NCBI RefSeq assembly: GCF_000737325.1
Contig: NZ_CP011125.1
Location: forward strand, 1,736,001-1,800,000
From: Sandaracinus amylolyticus
GTDB taxonomy: Bacteria; Myxococcota_A; Polyangia; Polyangiales; Sandaracinaceae
Length of the DNA stretch: 64,000 nt
Direction: 5' to 3'
Shown one piece after another: positions 43,654-53,546 of the stretch (position 1 is its first letter; every line of letters begins with the position of its first letter). Both the position numbers and the translations under genes were made by a program. The notes below the pieces were generated by a model. It saw only the letters and a list, made by a program, of their open reading frames with translations, ran no database searches and was not told where the DNA came from.

Positions 43654-45273
43654 TCACGCGCCGAGCAGTGCGCACACGTCGTCGGGCGTGTCCACGTCGA
43701 GCGCGGCGTCCGCGCAGTCGATCGCGATCACGTCCTCGGCGCGGAGCAGCGCGCCCGCGCCGCGATCGCCGGTGAGCGCGCAGAGCGCGTCCCATCGCGC
43801 GCGATCGAAGATCGCGGGCGCGCCCACGATGTCGCGCGCATCGTCGCGCCAGCGCGTCGCGGCGATCGGCGCGCCGCGCGCCCACGCGTCGCGGAGCGCG
43901 ATCAGGTGCGAGCTCGCGATCCGCGGCTGGTCCGCGAGCACGATCGTCAGCGCACCGCACGCGCGCGCCTGCGCCCACGCCACTGCCGCGCGGATCGAGC
44001 TCGCGATCCCCTCGCGCCATCCGTCGTTCTCGATCCTCGCGAGGCGCAGCCCATCGAGGGCGCCGGCGACGGTGTCGCTGCTCGCGCCGAGCACCACGCC
44101 GACCGGCCCACCGCCGACCGCGAGGCACGTCTGCGCGACCCGGCGCACCAGCGGCACGCCCGCGAGCTCGACGAGCTGCTTCGGACGTCCGAGCCGCGTC
44201 GACCCGCCCGCTGCGAGCACCACGAACGCGACCTCCTGGTGCATCGCCCGCGCGCGCTCGCGCAGCATTCCGCCGCGCCGTCCCCGCGCGACCGCGCACA
44301 TCTCCGCGACGACCGCGAGCGCGATCTGCTCCGGCGTCTCCGCCCCGATGTCGAGGCCCACCGGCGCATGCACGCGCGCGTCGTGCTCGGCGCCGATCGC
44401 GGTGAGCAGCGCGCGCGTCCGCCGTGCGGGCCCGAGCAGCCCGACGTAGCGAGCGCGCGATCGCAGCGACATCGCGAGCGCTGCGCGATCGGCGTCGACC
44501 TGGTGGTGCATGATCACGACGTACGCCTCGCGCGCAGCGTCGATGCGCGACGCGAGCTCGGTGAGATCACCACCGGTCGCGATCACGTGGTCGGCGGCTA
44601 GCAAGCGCGAGCGCTCGCGGATCGCGCGATCGGCCACGGTCACGCGAAACCCCGCGCTCTGCGCGGCCGTGACGATCGGCGTCACGTCGTGCCCGCTGCC
44701 GAGCACGAAGAGCTGCGGCGAGGGCGCGATCACCTCGACGAGCGCGGTCACGTCACCGACCTCGACGACGCCCGGTGGACCGCTCGCCGCGCGCACCAGC
44801 GCCGCGCGCAACGCGGGATCGTCGACCGGCCGCGCGAGCGTGATCTCGGGGCCGATCGCGACGCGCGCGCCGACGCTCGCGCCGCCGATCACCGTCACCA
44901 GCACGCCGCTGGTCTCCGCGGCGAAGCACGCGCGCGCGAACGTGAGCGCGTCGTTCGTGTCGCCGGGCTCGAGCAGCACGTCGACGACTCCGTCGCAGCC
45001 GAGCCCGACGCCCCACGGCGCTCCTTCGTCGCTCGTCGAGTCGTACGTGACCACGACCGGTCCGCCTCGACAGCGATGCCATCCGCGCAGCATCACGTCG
45101 CCCTCGAGGCAGCCGCCGCTCACGCACCCCGACACCCATCGATCGCCCGCGACGAGCATGCGGGCGCCGGGCCGCCGGTACGACGAGCCGCGCACGCGCA
45201 CCACGGTCGCGAGCAGCCGAGGCGCGCCGTCGATGCGCGACGCCTCGGCGACGATCCGCTCGAGCTCGTTCAC
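43654..45273 (-). CDS. XdhC-MocA fusion, molybdenum cofactor maturation protein
   Basis: 539 residues from a GTG that overlaps the upstream stop by 4 bp. The N-terminal 340 residues are XdhC-like: C-V-S-G-G-C-L-E-G-D near the start and a Rossmann segment L-F-V-L-G-S-G-H-D in the middle. From about residue 345 there is a MobA-like nucleotidyltransferase (MocA type): L-A-A-G-G-S-T-R-L-G-R-P-K, with L-A-D-Q-P later. XdhC proteins deliver sulphurated molybdopterin to the enzyme, and MocA makes the cytosine dinucleotide form. The two steps in one chain, next to the Mo-enzyme genes, fit PaoD plus MocA roles. Confidence 0.85.
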   Translation of the reverse strand: MNELERIVAEASRIDGAPRLLATVVRVRGSSYRRPGARMLVAGDRWVSGCVSGGCLEGDVMLRGWHRCRGGPVVVTYDSTSDEGAPWGVGLGCDGVVDVLLEPGDTNDALTFARACFAAETSGVLVTVIGGASVGARVAIGPEITLARPVDDPALRAALVRAASGPPGVVEVGDVTALVEVIAPSPQLFVLGSGHDVTPIVTAAQSAGFRVTVADRAIRERSRLLAADHVIATGGDLTELASRIDAAREAYVVIMHHQVDADRAALAMSLRSRARYVGLLGPARRTRALLTAIGAEHDARVHAPVGLDIGAETPEQIALAVVAEMCAVARGRRGGMLRERARAMHQEVAFVVLAAGGSTRLGRPKQLVELAGVPLVRRVAQTCLAVGGGPVGVVLGASSDTVAGALDGLRLARIENDGWREGIASSIRAAVAWAQARACGALTIVLADQPRIASSHLIALRDAWARGAPIAATRWRDDARDIVGAPAIFDRARWDALCALTGDRGAGALLRAEDVIAIDCADAALDVDTPDDVCALLGA

Positions 45274-47396
45274 GATCGCGCCGGCAGGTGCGGCAGGAGC
45301 TTCTCGATCGTGATCGGCAGGTCGCGCACCCGAACGCCGGTCGCGCTGTAGACCGCGTTCGCGATCGCCGCGGACGCGCCGCAATTGCCGACCTCGCCGA
45401 CGCCCTTCGCGCCGAGCTCGTTCGCCGCGCCGTCGAAACCATCGAGGATGATCGCGTCGACGGCGGGGATGTCCGCGTGCACCGGCACGAGGTACTGCGC
45501 GAAGTCGCGGTTCACGAACGCGCCCACGCGCGGATCGACGAGCCCCTCTTCGTGCAGCGCCATCGAGACGCCCCAGATCATCCCGCCGATCAGCTGCGAG
45601 CGCGCGGTCTTCGCGTTGAACACGCGCCCGACGTCGAACACGCCGAGCATGCGGCGCAGGCGGACCTCACCGGTGTCCACGTCGACGCCGATCTCCGCGA
45701 AGTGCGCGCCGTAGCTCGCGATCGAGCTCTTGCTGAAGCTCGGCTCCTCGGTCTGCTCCGGCACGCTCCCGATCGCGTCCACGGCGCTCGCGCCGACGTG
45801 CGCGCGCACGTCGCCCGAAGGCGCGCCGAGCTTCTCGCGGAGCGTCCTGCACGCGCGCAGCAGCGCCGTGCACGAGTTCGTCGCGCCCCACGATCCGCCC
45901 GAGCCCGCGGTGCGCGGCAGCGCCGAGTCGCCGAGCTCGACGCGCACGCGATCGACGGGGACGCCCAGCGCCTCGCTCGCGGTCTGCGCGAGGACCGTGT
46001 ACGTGCCGGTCCCGATGTCCGTCATGTCGCACTGCACGCGCACCGTGCCGTCGGGCTCGACGCGGACGCGCACGTGGCTCTCGCTCTGGTAGTGCGGCCG
46101 GATCGCCGCGGCCATGCCGAGCCCCACGAGCCAGCGTCCATCGCGCGTGCTCGCCGGGATCCTCGCGCGACGATTCCAGTCGAAGCGTCGCGCGCCCTCG
46201 CGCATGCACTCGACCATGCGGCGATCGCTGTACGGGATGTTCAGCTCGGGGTGGATCGTCGGCTCGTTCGCGATCCGCAGCGCGATCGGATCCACGTCGA
46301 GCGTGTACGCGAGCTCGTCCATCGCCGACTCGATGGCGAAGAGGCCGGGCGCCTCGCCGGGCGCTCGCACGTCGCCCGCGACCGGCAGATCGAGCGCGAT
46401 CGAGCGATGCGTGGTCCTGCGGTTCGGCGCGGCGTACAGGCTGCGCCCCGCGGTCGCGGTCTGCTCGACGTAGTCGCTGCCGCGGGTCTGCTTCTGCACG
46501 GCGTCGTGCCCGAACGCGTGGAGCCGCCCGTCGCGCGACGCCCCGAGCCGCACGCGCTGCCGTGACGCGGGGCGGTGGCCGGTGAGGTGGAACATCTGCT
46601 GTCGCGTCAGCGTGACCTTCACCGGCTCGCCGACGATCCGCGCAGCCATCACCGCGAGGATCGTCTCGACGCTCACGCCGAGCTTCGAGCCGAAGCCGCC
46701 GCCGACGTAGCGCGAGAGCACGCGCACCTTCTCGGGATCCAGGCGCAACGTGGACGCGATGCGCTGCCGCGCGTCGGCCACGATCTGCGTGCTGCAGTGG
46801 GCGATCACCGTGTCGCCGTCCCACGCGGCGATGCACGCGTGGGTCTCCATCGGCAGGCTGAACGCGTACGGCGTCGTGTAGACGCGATCGAGCACCACGG
46901 GCGCGCTCGCGAGCGCGCCGTCGAGATCCCCGATCGACGAGTCGGCGGAGTACCCCGCGTTCACGCTCTTCTGCTCGATCTCGGGCGCGCCCGGCTCGTC
47001 GAGCTCGTACTCGCCCGGCGTGATCTCGTACGTGATGCGGACCAGCCGCGCCGCGGCGCGCGCGTCCTCGAACGTCCTCGCGACGACGAGCGCGACCGGC
47101 TGCGCGAACGCGCGGATCTCGGTGTCCTTGAGCACCGGCATCGCCCGCGCGTACGACGACGCGCTCGGGTCGGGCTCGCCCTGGGGCGGCGCGTCGCGAT
47201 GCGTGAGCACCCGGCGCACGCCGGGCGCGCGCTCGGCGACCGACGTGTCGATGCTGGTGATGCGCCCGCGCGCGATCGTCGCCTCGACCACGAAGCCGTA
47301 GAGCGTCGGCCCGAAGCTCCAGTCCTCGTAGCCGTACGTCGCGCGCCCCGAGACCTTGAGCGGCCCTTCGACGCGGCTCAGCGGCGCGCCGATCAT
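45270..47396 (-). CDS. Molybdopterin-binding subunit of a xanthine-dehydrogenase-family oxidoreductase (PaoC-like)
   Basis: 708 residues from ATG 47396, which overlaps the previous stop by 4 bp. The first domain (V-S-G-R-A-T-Y-G) and the Mo-domain motifs G-G-G-F-G-S-K and G-H-R-P-A-S-R are present. The catalytic Glu is E668 in G-A-K-G-V-G-E-V-G. Length is near that of PaoC/YagR and carbon-monoxide-dehydrogenase-like large subunits without the long fused form. Together with the FAD and 2Fe-2S genes it forms a three-subunit aldehyde- or heterocycle-oxidising hydroxylase. Cofactor maturation is encoded next door. Confidence 0.9.
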   Translation of the reverse strand: MIGAPLSRVEGPLKVSGRATYGYEDWSFGPTLYGFVVEATIARGRITSIDTSVAERAPGVRRVLTHRDAPPQGEPDPSASSYARAMPVLKDTEIRAFAQPVALVVARTFEDARAAARLVRITYEITPGEYELDEPGAPEIEQKSVNAGYSADSSIGDLDGALASAPVVLDRVYTTPYAFSLPMETHACIAAWDGDTVIAHCSTQIVADARQRIASTLRLDPEKVRVLSRYVGGGFGSKLGVSVETILAVMAARIVGEPVKVTLTRQQMFHLTGHRPASRQRVRLGASRDGRLHAFGHDAVQKQTRGSDYVEQTATAGRSLYAAPNRRTTHRSIALDLPVAGDVRAPGEAPGLFAIESAMDELAYTLDVDPIALRIANEPTIHPELNIPYSDRRMVECMREGARRFDWNRRARIPASTRDGRWLVGLGMAAAIRPHYQSESHVRVRVEPDGTVRVQCDMTDIGTGTYTVLAQTASEALGVPVDRVRVELGDSALPRTAGSGGSWGATNSCTALLRACRTLREKLGAPSGDVRAHVGASAVDAIGSVPEQTEEPSFSKSSIASYGAHFAEIGVDVDTGEVRLRRMLGVFDVGRVFNAKTARSQLIGGMIWGVSMALHEEGLVDPRVGAFVNRDFAQYLVPVHADIPAVDAIILDGFDGAANELGAKGVGEVGNCGASAAIANAVYSATGVRVRDLPITIEKLLPHLPARS

Positions 47397-48379
47397 GCGA
47401 GCCCCCGCGCGGCGTGATCGAGCGTCGCGATCAGCGTGCGCTTCGCGAGCTCGATCTTGAAGTCGTTGTGCCCGCGGCCCACGGCGCGCGCGAGCGCGGC
47501 GTCCGCCGCCGCGCGATACGTGTCGATCGTCGCCGGCCGACCGCGCAGCACGGCCTCCGCCTCGAGCGCGCGCCACGGCTTGTGCGCGACGCCGCCGAAC
47601 GCGACGCGCGCCGAGTCGATCGTCCCGTTCTCGACCGACACGATCGCGGCGACGGACACGAGCGCGAACTCGTACGACGCACGATCGCGCACTTTGCGAT
47701 AGAGCTGTCGCCCTCGCGGCGGCGGGGGCATCACCACCGCGGTGATCAGCTCCCCCGGGCGCACCACGGTCTCGATGTGCGGCGTCGATCCCGGCTCGAG
47801 ATAGAGATCGTGGATCGACACCGTGCGCGTCGCGCCGCGCGCGTCGATCATCTCGACGCTCGCGTCGAGCGCGATCATCGCGACCGCCATGTCCGACGGA
47901 TGCGTCGCGATGCACGCGTCGCTCGCGCCGAGGATCGCGTGATTGCGGTTGATGCCGCCGAGCGCCGCGCATCCTTGGCCCGGGCTGCGCTTGTTGCAGC
48001 GCGCGAGCGTGTCGTAGAAGTAGAGGCACCGCGTGCGCTGCAGCAGGTTCCCCGCGGTCGACGCCTTGTTGCGGAGCTGCGCCGACGCGCCCGCGAGCAG
48101 CGCCTGCGAGACCGCGCCGTAGCGCTCGCGCAGCCGCACGTCGGCGGCGAGCGTCGCGTTGTCGGCGAGCGCGCCGATGCGCAGGCCACCATCGGCCGTC
48201 GCCTCGATGTCCTTCAGCGGCAGCCGGCTCACGTCGACGAGGTGCGACGGCTGCTCGATCCCGAGCTTCATCAGATCGAGCAGGTTCGTCCCGCCGCAGA
48301 TGAGCTTCGCGCCCGCCGTCGCGCCCGCGGCCGCCGCGCGCACGGGGTCGCTCGCGCGCTCGTAGGTCAGCGCCCTCAC
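47393..48379 (-). CDS. FAD-binding subunit of the Mo hydroxylase (PaoB-like, with extra Cys cluster)
   Basis: 328 residues from a GTG that overlaps the previous stop by 4 bp. [12 protein letters not shown] is the FAD-binding motif and T-A-G-N-L-L-Q-R the second flavin contact. In the middle R-C-L-Y-F-Y-D and [10 protein letters not shown] provide Cys residues in the place where PaoB and HcrB carry an additional 4Fe-4S cluster. The C-terminal domain is the CO-dehydrogenase flavoprotein C-terminal fold. It passes electrons from the 2Fe-2S subunit to FAD. Confidence 0.9.
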   Translation of the reverse strand: MRALTYERASDPVRAAAAGATAGAKLICGGTNLLDLMKLGIEQPSHLVDVSRLPLKDIEATADGGLRIGALADNATLAADVRLRERYGAVSQALLAGASAQLRNKASTAGNLLQRTRCLYFYDTLARCNKRSPGQGCAALGGINRNHAILGASDACIATHPSDMAVAMIALDASVEMIDARGATRTVSIHDLYLEPGSTPHIETVVRPGELITAVVMPPPPRGRQLYRKVRDRASYEFALVSVAAIVSVENGTIDSARVAFGGVAHKPWRALEAEAVLRGRPATIDTYRAAADAALARAVGRGHNDFKIELAKRTLIATLDHAARGLA

Positions 48380-48981
48380 CGCTCGCCTCCGCCCGCGACG
48401 CTGCGGATCGCGGCGACGATGTTCGGATACGCCGCGCAGCGACAGACGTTGCCGCTCATGCGCTCGCGGATCTCGGCGTCGCTCAGCGCGACGCGCGGCG
48501 CCGCGACGTCCTCGGTGGCGTGGCTCGGCCAGCCCGCGCGCGCCTCGTCGAGCATCGCGACCGCGGAGCAGATCTGTCCCGGCGTGCAATAGCCGCACTG
48601 GAACCCGTCGTGCTCGAGGAAGGCGCGCTGCATCGGGTGCAACGACTCCGGCGATCCGAGCCCTTCGATCGTCGTGATCGCGTCGCCCTCGTGCATCACC
48701 GCGAGCGTCAGGCACGAGTTGATGCGCCGGCCGTTCACGAGCACCGTGCACGCGCCGCACTGCCCGTGGTCGCACCCCTTCTTCGTGCCCGTGAGGTGCA
48801 GGTGCTCGCGCAGCGCGTCGAGCAGCGTCGTGCGCACGTCCAGATCGAGCGCGTACGAGTGCCCGTTGATCGCGAGCGTCATCGTCTTCGCGCCGCCCTG
48901 CTTCGGCGGCGCCGAGGTCCGCATCGCGGGCCCTTTGCGGAGGAAGCGGCCTCTCTTGGAGCCATCGGCCTCGGACGACAT
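48376..48981 (-). CDS. 2Fe-2S subunit of the Mo hydroxylase (PaoA-like)
   Basis: 201 residues from ATG 48981, with GGAGGTGA a few bases upstream. The plant-type cluster motif [10 protein letters not shown] with a later C is followed by the second cluster set Q-C-G-Y-C and C-R-C. E. coli PaoA (YagT) has a Tat signal with R-R; here the 34-residue leader is basic (K-R-G-R-F-L-R-K) but has no Tat motif or hydrophobic core, so the complex is predicted to be cytoplasmic. First gene of the long minus-strand run. Confidence 0.9.
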   Translation of the reverse strand: MSSEADGSKRGRFLRKGPAMRTSAPPKQGGAKTMTLAINGHSYALDLDVRTTLLDALREHLHLTGTKKGCDHGQCGACTVLVNGRRINSCLTLAVMHEGDAITTIEGLGSPESLHPMQRAFLEHDGFQCGYCTPGQICSAVAMLDEARAGWPSHATEDVAAPRVALSDAEIRERMSGNVCRCAAYPNIVAAIRSVAGGGER

Positions 48982-49186
48982 CGCGTCACCTCCACATCGC
49001 GCACGCGCGATTGGGGGACAGATAGCGATGCGCGCCGAGCCACCAAGTCCACGCGCGGTACGTCGATCGAAGCTCCACGGTGCTCGCTCGCGACAGCGCG
49101 CCGTCACGTTTTCGATCACGCAGGGCTGGCGATCGGCGCCGGCGCGCAACATAGGGAAGACCCTCCCGACTCGGCAGGTCTTCGTG
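48982..49186. other. Divergent intergenic region, Mo hydroxylase operon / RND pump
   Basis: 205 bp between divergent starts. It must carry both promoters. A less GC-rich patch near 49105-49155 (GTTTTCGATCACGCAGG, then CAACATAGGGAAG) is a possible promoter area. No operator or riboswitch is recognised. Confidence 0.4.
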
Positions 49187-50365
49187 ATGTTTCCGCGCCT
49201 TCTCTCCGGAACGGTTGGGCTCCTAGCGCTCTTCGCCTGTAGCAGCCCCGCGGCCGCGCCACCGAGCGAGCCGCCACCTCCGCCCGAGGTCTCGACGGTC
49301 ACCGTCACGCCGCACGCGGTCGTGGTGGAGGACCTGCTGCCCGGGCGCGTCGTGCCCGTGCGTGTGGCGGAAGTGCGACCGCTCGTCTCGGGCATCGTGC
49401 GCGAGCGGCTCTTCACCGAGGGCGACACCGTCGCCGCGGGGCAGCCGCTGTATCGCGTCGATCCCACGGTCTTCCGCGCCGAGGTCGCGGGCGCGTCCGC
49501 GACGACCGAGCGCCAGCGCGCCGCGCTCGCCACCGCCGAGCGCGAGGCCGAGCGCGCGAGCCGCCTCGCGTCGATGGGCGCGCTCTCCGAGCAAGCGCTC
49601 CACAACGCGCAGAGCACGCTCGATCTCGCGCGCGCCGATCTCGCGGTGAGCGAGGCGTCGCTCGCGCGCAGCCGCATCAGCCTGCGCTACGCGACCGTCA
49701 CCGCGCCGATCGCCGGGCGCATCGGCCTGTCGCGGGTGACCGAGGGCGCGCTCGTCGGCACCGCCGATCCGCTGCCGATGGTGACGATCCAGCAGCTCGA
49801 CGAGGTCTACGTCGACATCCGTCAGCCCGCCTCGCGCTACGAGGAGCTGCGCCAGCGCTCCGCGCGCGGCGAGCTCGAGCGCAGCGACGGACTGCCGGTG
49901 CGCCTGCTCTCGATGCGCGGCGAGCCCTACGAGGTCGAGGGGCGGCTCCTCTCGACCGACGTGAACGTCGACCTCACGACGAGCGAGCTCACGCTGCGCG
50001 TGCTCGTGCCGAACGCGGATCTGGATCTGCTGCCCGGCATGTTCGTGCGCGCGCGCATCCCGTTCGGCCGCGAGCCCTCCGCCATCACCGTGCCGCAGCA
50101 GGCGGTGCTCCACGATCCCGCGCTCGGCGAGAGCGTGCTCGTCGTCGCCGAGGGCGACGTCGTCGCGGTGCGCAGCGTGCGGACCGGGCGGGTCGTCGAC
50201 GGGCATCAGATCGTGCGCGAGGGCCTGGCGGCGGGCGATCGCGTGATCGTCGAGGGCCAGGATCGTCTCGCGCCCGGCATGTCCGTGCGACCGACCCCGT
50301 GGGAGGTCGAGGTCGCGCGCGAGGACCACGGGCCCACGTCGGCGCCCGACACCGCGAGCGAGTAG
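49187..50365 (+). CDS. RND efflux membrane fusion protein (lipoprotein)
   Basis: 392 residues from ATG 49187 (GTG 49184 directly precedes it). The signal region ends L-F-A-C-S, so the adaptor is lipid-anchored like AcrA and MexA. A Pro-rich linker is followed by the lipoyl-type hairpin domain (V-S-G-I-V, T-V-A-A-G-Q-P-L-Y-R-V-D), a coiled-coil hairpin rich in Ala, Glu and Arg (about 100-165), and the beta-barrel domain with A-P-I-A-G-R-I-G and L-L-P-G-M-F-V-R. It links the inner-membrane pump to an outer-membrane channel. The pump gene begins 4 bp downstream. Confidence 0.9.
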   Translation: MFPRLLSGTVGLLALFACSSPAAAPPSEPPPPPEVSTVTVTPHAVVVEDLLPGRVVPVRVAEVRPLVSGIVRERLFTEGDTVAAGQPLYRVDPTVFRAEVAGASATTERQRAALATAEREAERASRLASMGALSEQALHNAQSTLDLARADLAVSEASLARSRISLRYATVTAPIAGRIGLSRVTEGALVGTADPLPMVTIQQLDEVYVDIRQPASRYEELRQRSARGELERSDGLPVRLLSMRGEPYEVEGRLLSTDVNVDLTTSELTLRVLVPNADLDLLPGMFVRARIPFGREPSAITVPQQAVLHDPALGESVLVVAEGDVVAVRSVRTGRVVDGHQIVREGLAAGDRVIVEGQDRLAPGMSVRPTPWEVEVAREDHGPTSAPDTASE

Positions 50366-50369
50366 GACG

Positions 50370-53300
50370 ATGCCGCGCTTCTTCATCGAGCGACCCGTGT
50401 TCGCGTGGGTCGTCTCGCTCTTCATCGTGCTGTTCGGCGTGCTCGCGATCCGTCGCCTGCCGGTCGAGCGATATCCGACCGTCGCGCCGCCCGCGGTGAC
50501 GATCACCGCGACGTATCCGGGCGCGACGCCGTCGACGATGAGCGACAGCGTGCTCGCGCCCATCGAGCGCGAGATCTCGGGCGTCCCGCACCTGCTCTAC
50601 TTCGAGTCGTCGTCGGACACGTCGGGCGTCGCGCAGATCACCGCGACGTTCGAGCCCGGCACGGACCCCGAGCTCGCGCAGGTCGCGGTGCAGAACCGGC
50701 TGCGCACGGTCGAGCCGCGCCTTCCGCAGATGGTCCGGCAGATCGGCCTCGCGGTCGAAGCGTCGACGTCGAACTTCCTCCTGATCGTCGACCTGCGCTC
50801 GCCGAGCGGGCGCTACGACGAGCAGACGCTGGGCGACTTCCTGTCGCGCAACCTCGTCGAGGAGCTCAAGCGCATCCCCGGCGTCGGCCGCGTGCAGGTG
50901 TTCACCGCGCCGCGCGCGCTGCGCGTGTGGCTCGATCCGGTGCAGCTCACGGCGCTGGGCGTGTCGATCGACGACGTCGCGAACGCGATCCGCGCGCAGA
51001 ACGCGCAGGTCTCGCCAGGCCGCGTCGGTGATGCGCCGACGGTGCCCGGACAGCGCGTGACGATCCCGCTCGTCGTGCAAGGCGAGCTCGAGACGCCCGA
51101 GCAGTTCGGCGACGTCGTGCTGCGCGCGCGGCCCGACGGCTCGCGCGTGCTGTTGCGCGACGTCGCCCGCATCGAGCTCGGCGCGCAGAGCTACGGCACG
51201 GCGACGCGCACCGACGGCACGGCCTCGGCGGGCGCGGGCGTGATGCTCTCGCCGGGCGCGAACGCGGTCGAGACCGCGACGCTGGTGCGCGAGCGAGTCG
51301 CCGAGCTCGGCGAGACGCTCCCCGACGGCATCGAGGCGAGCGTCCCGTACGACACCGCGCCCTTCGTGCGCGTCTCGATCGAGAAGGTGCTCGAGACCTT
51401 CGTCGAGGCGATGGTGCTCGTCTTCGCGGTGATGTTCCTGTTCCTGCAGAGCGTGCGCTACACGCTCGTGCCCGCGATCGTCGCGCCCATCGCGCTGCTC
51501 GGGACGTTCGCCGTGATGTACGCGGCGGGCTTCTCGATCAACGTGCTGACGATGTTCGGCATGGTGCTCGCCATCGGCATCATCGTCGACGACGCGATCG
51601 TGGTCGTGGAGAACGTCGAGCGCCTGATGGCGACCGAGAAGCTCTCGCCGAAGGAGGCCACGAAGAAGGCGATGGACGAGATCACGGGCGCCGTCATCGG
51701 CATCACGCTCGTGCTCTCCGCGGTGTTCATCCCGATGGCGTTCGCGTCGGGCTCGGTCGGCACGATCTACCGCCAGTTCAGCCTCTCGATGGCGGTCTCG
51801 ATCCTGCTCTCGGCGTTCCTCGCGCTCTCGCTCACGCCCGCGCTCTGCGCGACGCTGCTGAAGCCGGTCTCGGAGCACCACGATCCGAACCGCGGCGCGT
51901 TCGGTCCGTTCAACCGCGCGTTCACGTGGCTCACCGAGCGCTACGGCGCGGGCGTCGCGCGCATCGTGCGGCGCAGCAGCATCGGCATCGTCGCGCTGCT
52001 CGCGGTGAGCGTCGGCGCGGGATGGCTCTTCCGCGCGCTGCCCGGCTCGTTCCTCCCCGAGGAAGATCAGGGCTATTGGATCTCGAGCGTCGCGCTGCCG
52101 TCGGATGCGACGGCGGAGCGCACCGATCGGGTGATCCGCTCGTACGAGGAGTACGCGCAGGCGCGCCCCGGCGTGCGCTCGGTCGTCGCGATCCGTGGCT
52201 TCGGGTTCTCGGGCTCCGGCCCGAACGCGGCGCTGATGTTCACGATCCTCGACGACTGGGACGCGCGCGAGGGCGCGACCGCGCAGGGCGAGGTCGCGTC
52301 GGCGAACGCTGCGTTCGCGGGGCTGCGTGACGGAATGATGTTCCACGTCGTGCCTCCCTCGATCGACTCGCTCGGCACGAGCGCGGGCTTCGCGATGCGC
52401 CTCGTCGATCGACGCAACCAGGGCCAGCAGGCGCTGCTCGCGGCGCAGGGCCAGATCCTCGCCGCGGCCGCCGAGAGCAGCGTCGTGCAGGCGGTCTATC
52501 CCGAGGGCTTGCCCGACGGCGCGTCGGTGCGGCTCGAGGTCGATCGTCACAGCGCGGAGGCGCTCGGCGTGTCGTTCGCGTCGATCAACGCGACGCTCTC
52601 GGCAGCGCTCGGCTCGATGTACGTGAACGACTTCCCGAACGCCGGCCGATTGCAGCAGGTGATCCTCCAGGCCGAGCCGCAGGCGCGCATGCAACTCGAC
52701 GACGTGCTCGCGCTGCCGGTGCGCAACCAGGAGGGCCGCATGGTGCCGCTCTCCGCGGTCGCCACCGCGCGGTGGGAGCGCAGCCCGCTGCAGCTCGTTC
52801 GCTACAACGGCTATCCCGCGGTGCGCATCGCGGGCGCGGCGGCGCCGGGCTTCAGCAGCGGCGAGGCGATGGCGGAGATGGAGCGCCTCGCGGCGCAGCT
52901 TCCGCCGGGCTTCGGCGTCGAGTGGACGGGCCTCTCGTTCCAGGAGCGCCTCAGCGGCGACGAAGCGCCCGCGCTCCTCGCGCTGTCGTTGCTCGTCGTG
53001 TTCCTCGTGCTCGCGGCGCTCTACGAGAGCTGGTCGATCCCGCTCTCGGTCATCCTCGTCGTCCCGCTCGGCGTGCTCGGCGCGCTGCTCGCCGTGACGA
53101 TGCGCGGCATGCCCAACGACGTGTTCTTCAAGGTCGGCTTGATCACGTTGATCGGCCTGTCGGCGAAGAACGCGATCCTCATCGTCGAGTTCGCGAAGCA
53201 GCTCGAGGACGAGGGCCGTTCGGTCACCGACGCCGCGATCGAAGCGGCGAAGCTGCGCCTCCGGCCGATCCTGATGACGTCGCTCGCGTTCACCCTCGGC

Positions 53301-53486
53301 GTCGTCCCGCTCGCGATCGCGACGGGCGCCAGCGCGGAGACCCAGCGCGCGATCGGCACCGGCGTGCTCGGAGGCATGATCAGCGCGACGGTGCTCGCGG
53401 TGGTGCTCGTGCCGGCGTTCTACGTGGCGGTGCGCAAGGTCGTGACGCGCGGGAAGCGCGCGGCGGCCGAGCCCAGCACGAGCTGA
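50370..53486 (+). CDS. RND efflux pump, hydrophobic/amphiphilic (HAE1) family
   Basis: 1038 residues from ATG. F-F-I-E-R-P-V-F-A-W-V begins the first membrane helix as in AcrB. G-I-I-V-D-D-A-I-V-V-V-E-N-V carries the two proton-relay Asp residues of TM4. The large periplasmic loops, A-P-I-E-R-E near the pore and the C-terminal helical bundle (G-L-I-T-L-I-G-L-S-A-K-N-A-I-L-I-V-E-F) are all present, so it appears intact. Proton-driven export of amphiphilic compounds is expected. No outer-membrane factor gene is adjacent; it must use a channel encoded elsewhere. Confidence 0.95.
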   Translation: MPRFFIERPVFAWVVSLFIVLFGVLAIRRLPVERYPTVAPPAVTITATYPGATPSTMSDSVLAPIEREISGVPHLLYFESSSDTSGVAQITATFEPGTDPELAQVAVQNRLRTVEPRLPQMVRQIGLAVEASTSNFLLIVDLRSPSGRYDEQTLGDFLSRNLVEELKRIPGVGRVQVFTAPRALRVWLDPVQLTALGVSIDDVANAIRAQNAQVSPGRVGDAPTVPGQRVTIPLVVQGELETPEQFGDVVLRARPDGSRVLLRDVARIELGAQSYGTATRTDGTASAGAGVMLSPGANAVETATLVRERVAELGETLPDGIEASVPYDTAPFVRVSIEKVLETFVEAMVLVFAVMFLFLQSVRYTLVPAIVAPIALLGTFAVMYAAGFSINVLTMFGMVLAIGIIVDDAIVVVENVERLMATEKLSPKEATKKAMDEITGAVIGITLVLSAVFIPMAFASGSVGTIYRQFSLSMAVSILLSAFLALSLTPALCATLLKPVSEHHDPNRGAFGPFNRAFTWLTERYGAGVARIVRRSSIGIVALLAVSVGAGWLFRALPGSFLPEEDQGYWISSVALPSDATAERTDRVIRSYEEYAQARPGVRSVVAIRGFGFSGSGPNAALMFTILDDWDAREGATAQGEVASANAAFAGLRDGMMFHVVPPSIDSLGTSAGFAMRLVDRRNQGQQALLAAQGQILAAAAESSVVQAVYPEGLPDGASVRLEVDRHSAEALGVSFASINATLSAALGSMYVNDFPNAGRLQQVILQAEPQARMQLDDVLALPVRNQEGRMVPLSAVATARWERSPLQLVRYNGYPAVRIAGAAAPGFSSGEAMAEMERLAAQLPPGFGVEWTGLSFQERLSGDEAPALLALSLLVVFLVLAALYESWSIPLSVILVVPLGVLGALLAVTMRGMPNDVFFKVGLITLIGLSAKNAILIVEFAKQLEDEGRSVTDAAIEAAKLRLRPILMTSLAFTLGVVPLAIATGASAETQRAIGTGVLGGMISATVLAVVLVPAFYVAVRKVVTRGKRAAAEPSTS

Positions 53487-53546
53487 GCGAGGCTCGCGAC
53501 AAGAGCGTGCAACGCCGCCGAGCACCGGCGCTCCATCGTCCCGGCG

